Source: Acridotheres tristis (taxonomy: Eukaryota > Chordata > Aves > Passeriformes > Sturnidae). From it: 64,000 bases of DNA. The notes beneath the pieces are model-generated. The model searched no databases. It was not told where the DNA came from and was given only the letters and a program-made list of their open reading frames with translations. Shown here one piece after another: positions 62,703-64,000 of the stretch (positions are counted from its first letter, which is position 1; each line of letters begins with the position of its first letter). The DNA lies in the NCBI GenBank assembly GCA_037013685.1, contig CM072888.1:16726589-16790588 (forward strand), read 5' to 3'. Position numbers and translations under genes: made by a program.

Positions 62703-64000
62703 GTAAGACGACGGTTCCCAGCAGCAAGAGAGGTGGTAACGAGGTGTTTTGTTGCCTAACAACCACAGCATAGCATCGCCTGTGTGCCCTGAATTCCTAT
62801 CACACAGCTCTATCTCTGTGCACCTAATAAGAGTGGTATTTAGACTGGAAACTAGCAAGATGCTGGGGAATGAGGTTCTAACAAGGACATGTGGCAGTGG
62901 CATTTCAGCAGCCAGGCCCTGGCAGATGTGTCAGAGGCAAGGGAAAAGGCAGCTGTCAGTTTGCAGGGCCCTGTAACAGGGCTTTGCCTGCTGTCAGCCA
63001 GATTCTCCTTCCATGTATGCCAGTGTGAGAGGGGAGAGAATCCATGAGCATCCAGAAAGTGCTCACGTGGCTGCGTGCTCGCAGCAAAGTGGAGCTTTAC
63101 ATCCTCATTTGCAGTCCCTGCAGGAAATTACCTCTTTCTGTGGCAGCATATGTGGGTTGATGGGATGTAATAGGGGCTGCTTCCCCTGCTTTTCCAAGAA
63201 CTGAAGGACCTGTGCTCTGCAGCAGTTTATTAGCCTTTGTATTCCTTGGGTCTGATACAGTGTTTTGGAAATCTTCCTCAAAGCGAGCACAGCAAGTGCT
63301 TCTTGGTGGAAACTGAAGTATGCCCCAATTAACATTTGCATGATAACAGTGGAGTAACTTAGATAAATTCTGGGGAGGAGGGAACCCCAACAGAATAAAA
63401 GTTCTGTGTTTATGTAGATCAAATTTACAGCGTCTGACAATAAGTATTTTTAAGAACCTTTTTATTCTCTACTTAAATTCAGTCTAACGGAGCTCTCCAG
63501 CTCTGTGTATGTCTGCTGATCATTTGCTGTGTACATCTTAGTTTCAAAGGGCAGTTTACTGAACCAGAATAAACGTAGGAAGGAGTTTATGTGGATACAT
63601 TGGTCCCAGTTTCTCAGGGTAAGCAGTATCTTTTGGTGAAATTACTTACTGAGTGAAGTCAGGTCCGTGTTGAGATCTGTCCTCCATCTGAGAGCCACAG
63701 GCTTGGTCCTCTGTTATTCACATTTTCCTATTTCAGGCAAGGGAGATCTGACCCATTAAAACATAATCATAATTCATCATAAAAAGTGAGCTCTGCAAGT
63801 GATGCCTCTGGAAGGATCTGCAAAGCTATGTGTAAATGTCATTTTTAAAACCATAGGAATACTTTTAGGGTTAAGAGTTTAGTCCTTGTTGTTGCATCTC
63901 AAATTTGTCCATCTTAAGAAGCTTAAAAGCTTTATCTAGATGCAACTTCCTGCTGATGATCCCAAACCTTTCAGCAAGAGAGTTTCCAGGCAAGATGATA
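62703..64000 (+). other. Start of the intron after TM7, nothing recognised
   Basis: The sequence follows a consensus donor GTAAGA. No cytoplasmic tail exon, repeat or RNA gene was seen before the window ends. Confidence 0.8.

Larger units (their letters stand above)
1..64000 (+). other. ADGRL3: ADGRL3 (latrophilin-3) gene body, internal portion
   Basis: Twelve + strand exons read in order as the GAIN-to-TM7 part of an adhesion GPCR of the latrophilin family. Paralogue choice is firm. Segments such as STNHSVIVNSPVITAAINKE, the ECL1 segment INRTDQP and the ICL3 insert YEDNRPFI match what I recall of ADGRL3 and differ from ADGRL1 and ADGRL2. All exon junctions are GT-AG and phases agree across every junction: 0,0,1,1,0,0,0,2,0,2,2. 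Neither gene end lies in the window. The N-terminal lectin, olfactomedin and hormone-receptor exons were not found in 1-8499, and no cytoplasmic tail exon was found after 62702. The known role is a postsynaptic adhesion receptor that binds FLRT and teneurin ligands and signals through G proteins. Confidence 0.97.

Noticed and set aside
1..64000. CRISPR arrays, operons, tRNA or rRNA genes, bacterial defence systems
   Set aside because: None are present. The window is a vertebrate intron-exon landscape.

Overview
The window is vertebrate nuclear DNA, almost certainly from a bird. It has long AT-rich introns, GT-AG exons, and interspersed repeats that are recognisably CR1 (chicken repeat 1) LINE fragments, with no Alu-like or L1-like sequence. 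A songbird is possible, but nothing seen fixes the order. No bacterial, plasmid or phage features are present.

The only gene I can support is ADGRL3 (latrophilin-3, LPHN3), an adhesion G-protein-coupled receptor, read left to right on the + strand. Twelve coding exons form one unbroken phase chain between 8500 and 62702 (1704 nt, 568 codons if all are included). They encode the GAIN domain with its GPS autoproteolysis site, the tethered (Stachel) agonist, and TM1 to TM7. The lectin, olfactomedin and hormone-receptor exons must lie upstream, and the cytoplasmic tail exons downstream.

Layout: 1-8499 is upstream intron with a long minus-strand CR1 (about 948-2795) split by a solo LTR (1040-1426), and a second CR1 3' end at 4348-4619. 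The GAIN exons are at 8500, 11494 (39 nt), 23876, 24875 and 27112. The GPS/Stachel exon is at 27998. The 7TM exons are at 37273, 37969, 44952 and 46440, then a 27-nt microexon at 59351 (third intracellular loop), then 62534. Introns range from 486 bp to 12.8 kb.

How the parts work together: the GAIN domain cleaves the receptor between L and T at codon boundary 28135/28136. The new N-terminus beginning TNFAVLM acts as a tethered agonist for the seven-helix bundle. The in-frame microexon in ICL3 is a switch expected to tune G-protein coupling. The most notable findings are the ICL3 microexon with a UGC motif just upstream and a perfect hairpin just downstream, the 39-nt phase-0 cassette exon, a NAGNAG acceptor at the GPS exon, a CpG-rich exon starting with ATG, the LTR nested in CR1 with intact target duplication, and a nested palindrome at 39833-39875. 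I found no previously undescribed multi-gene system.
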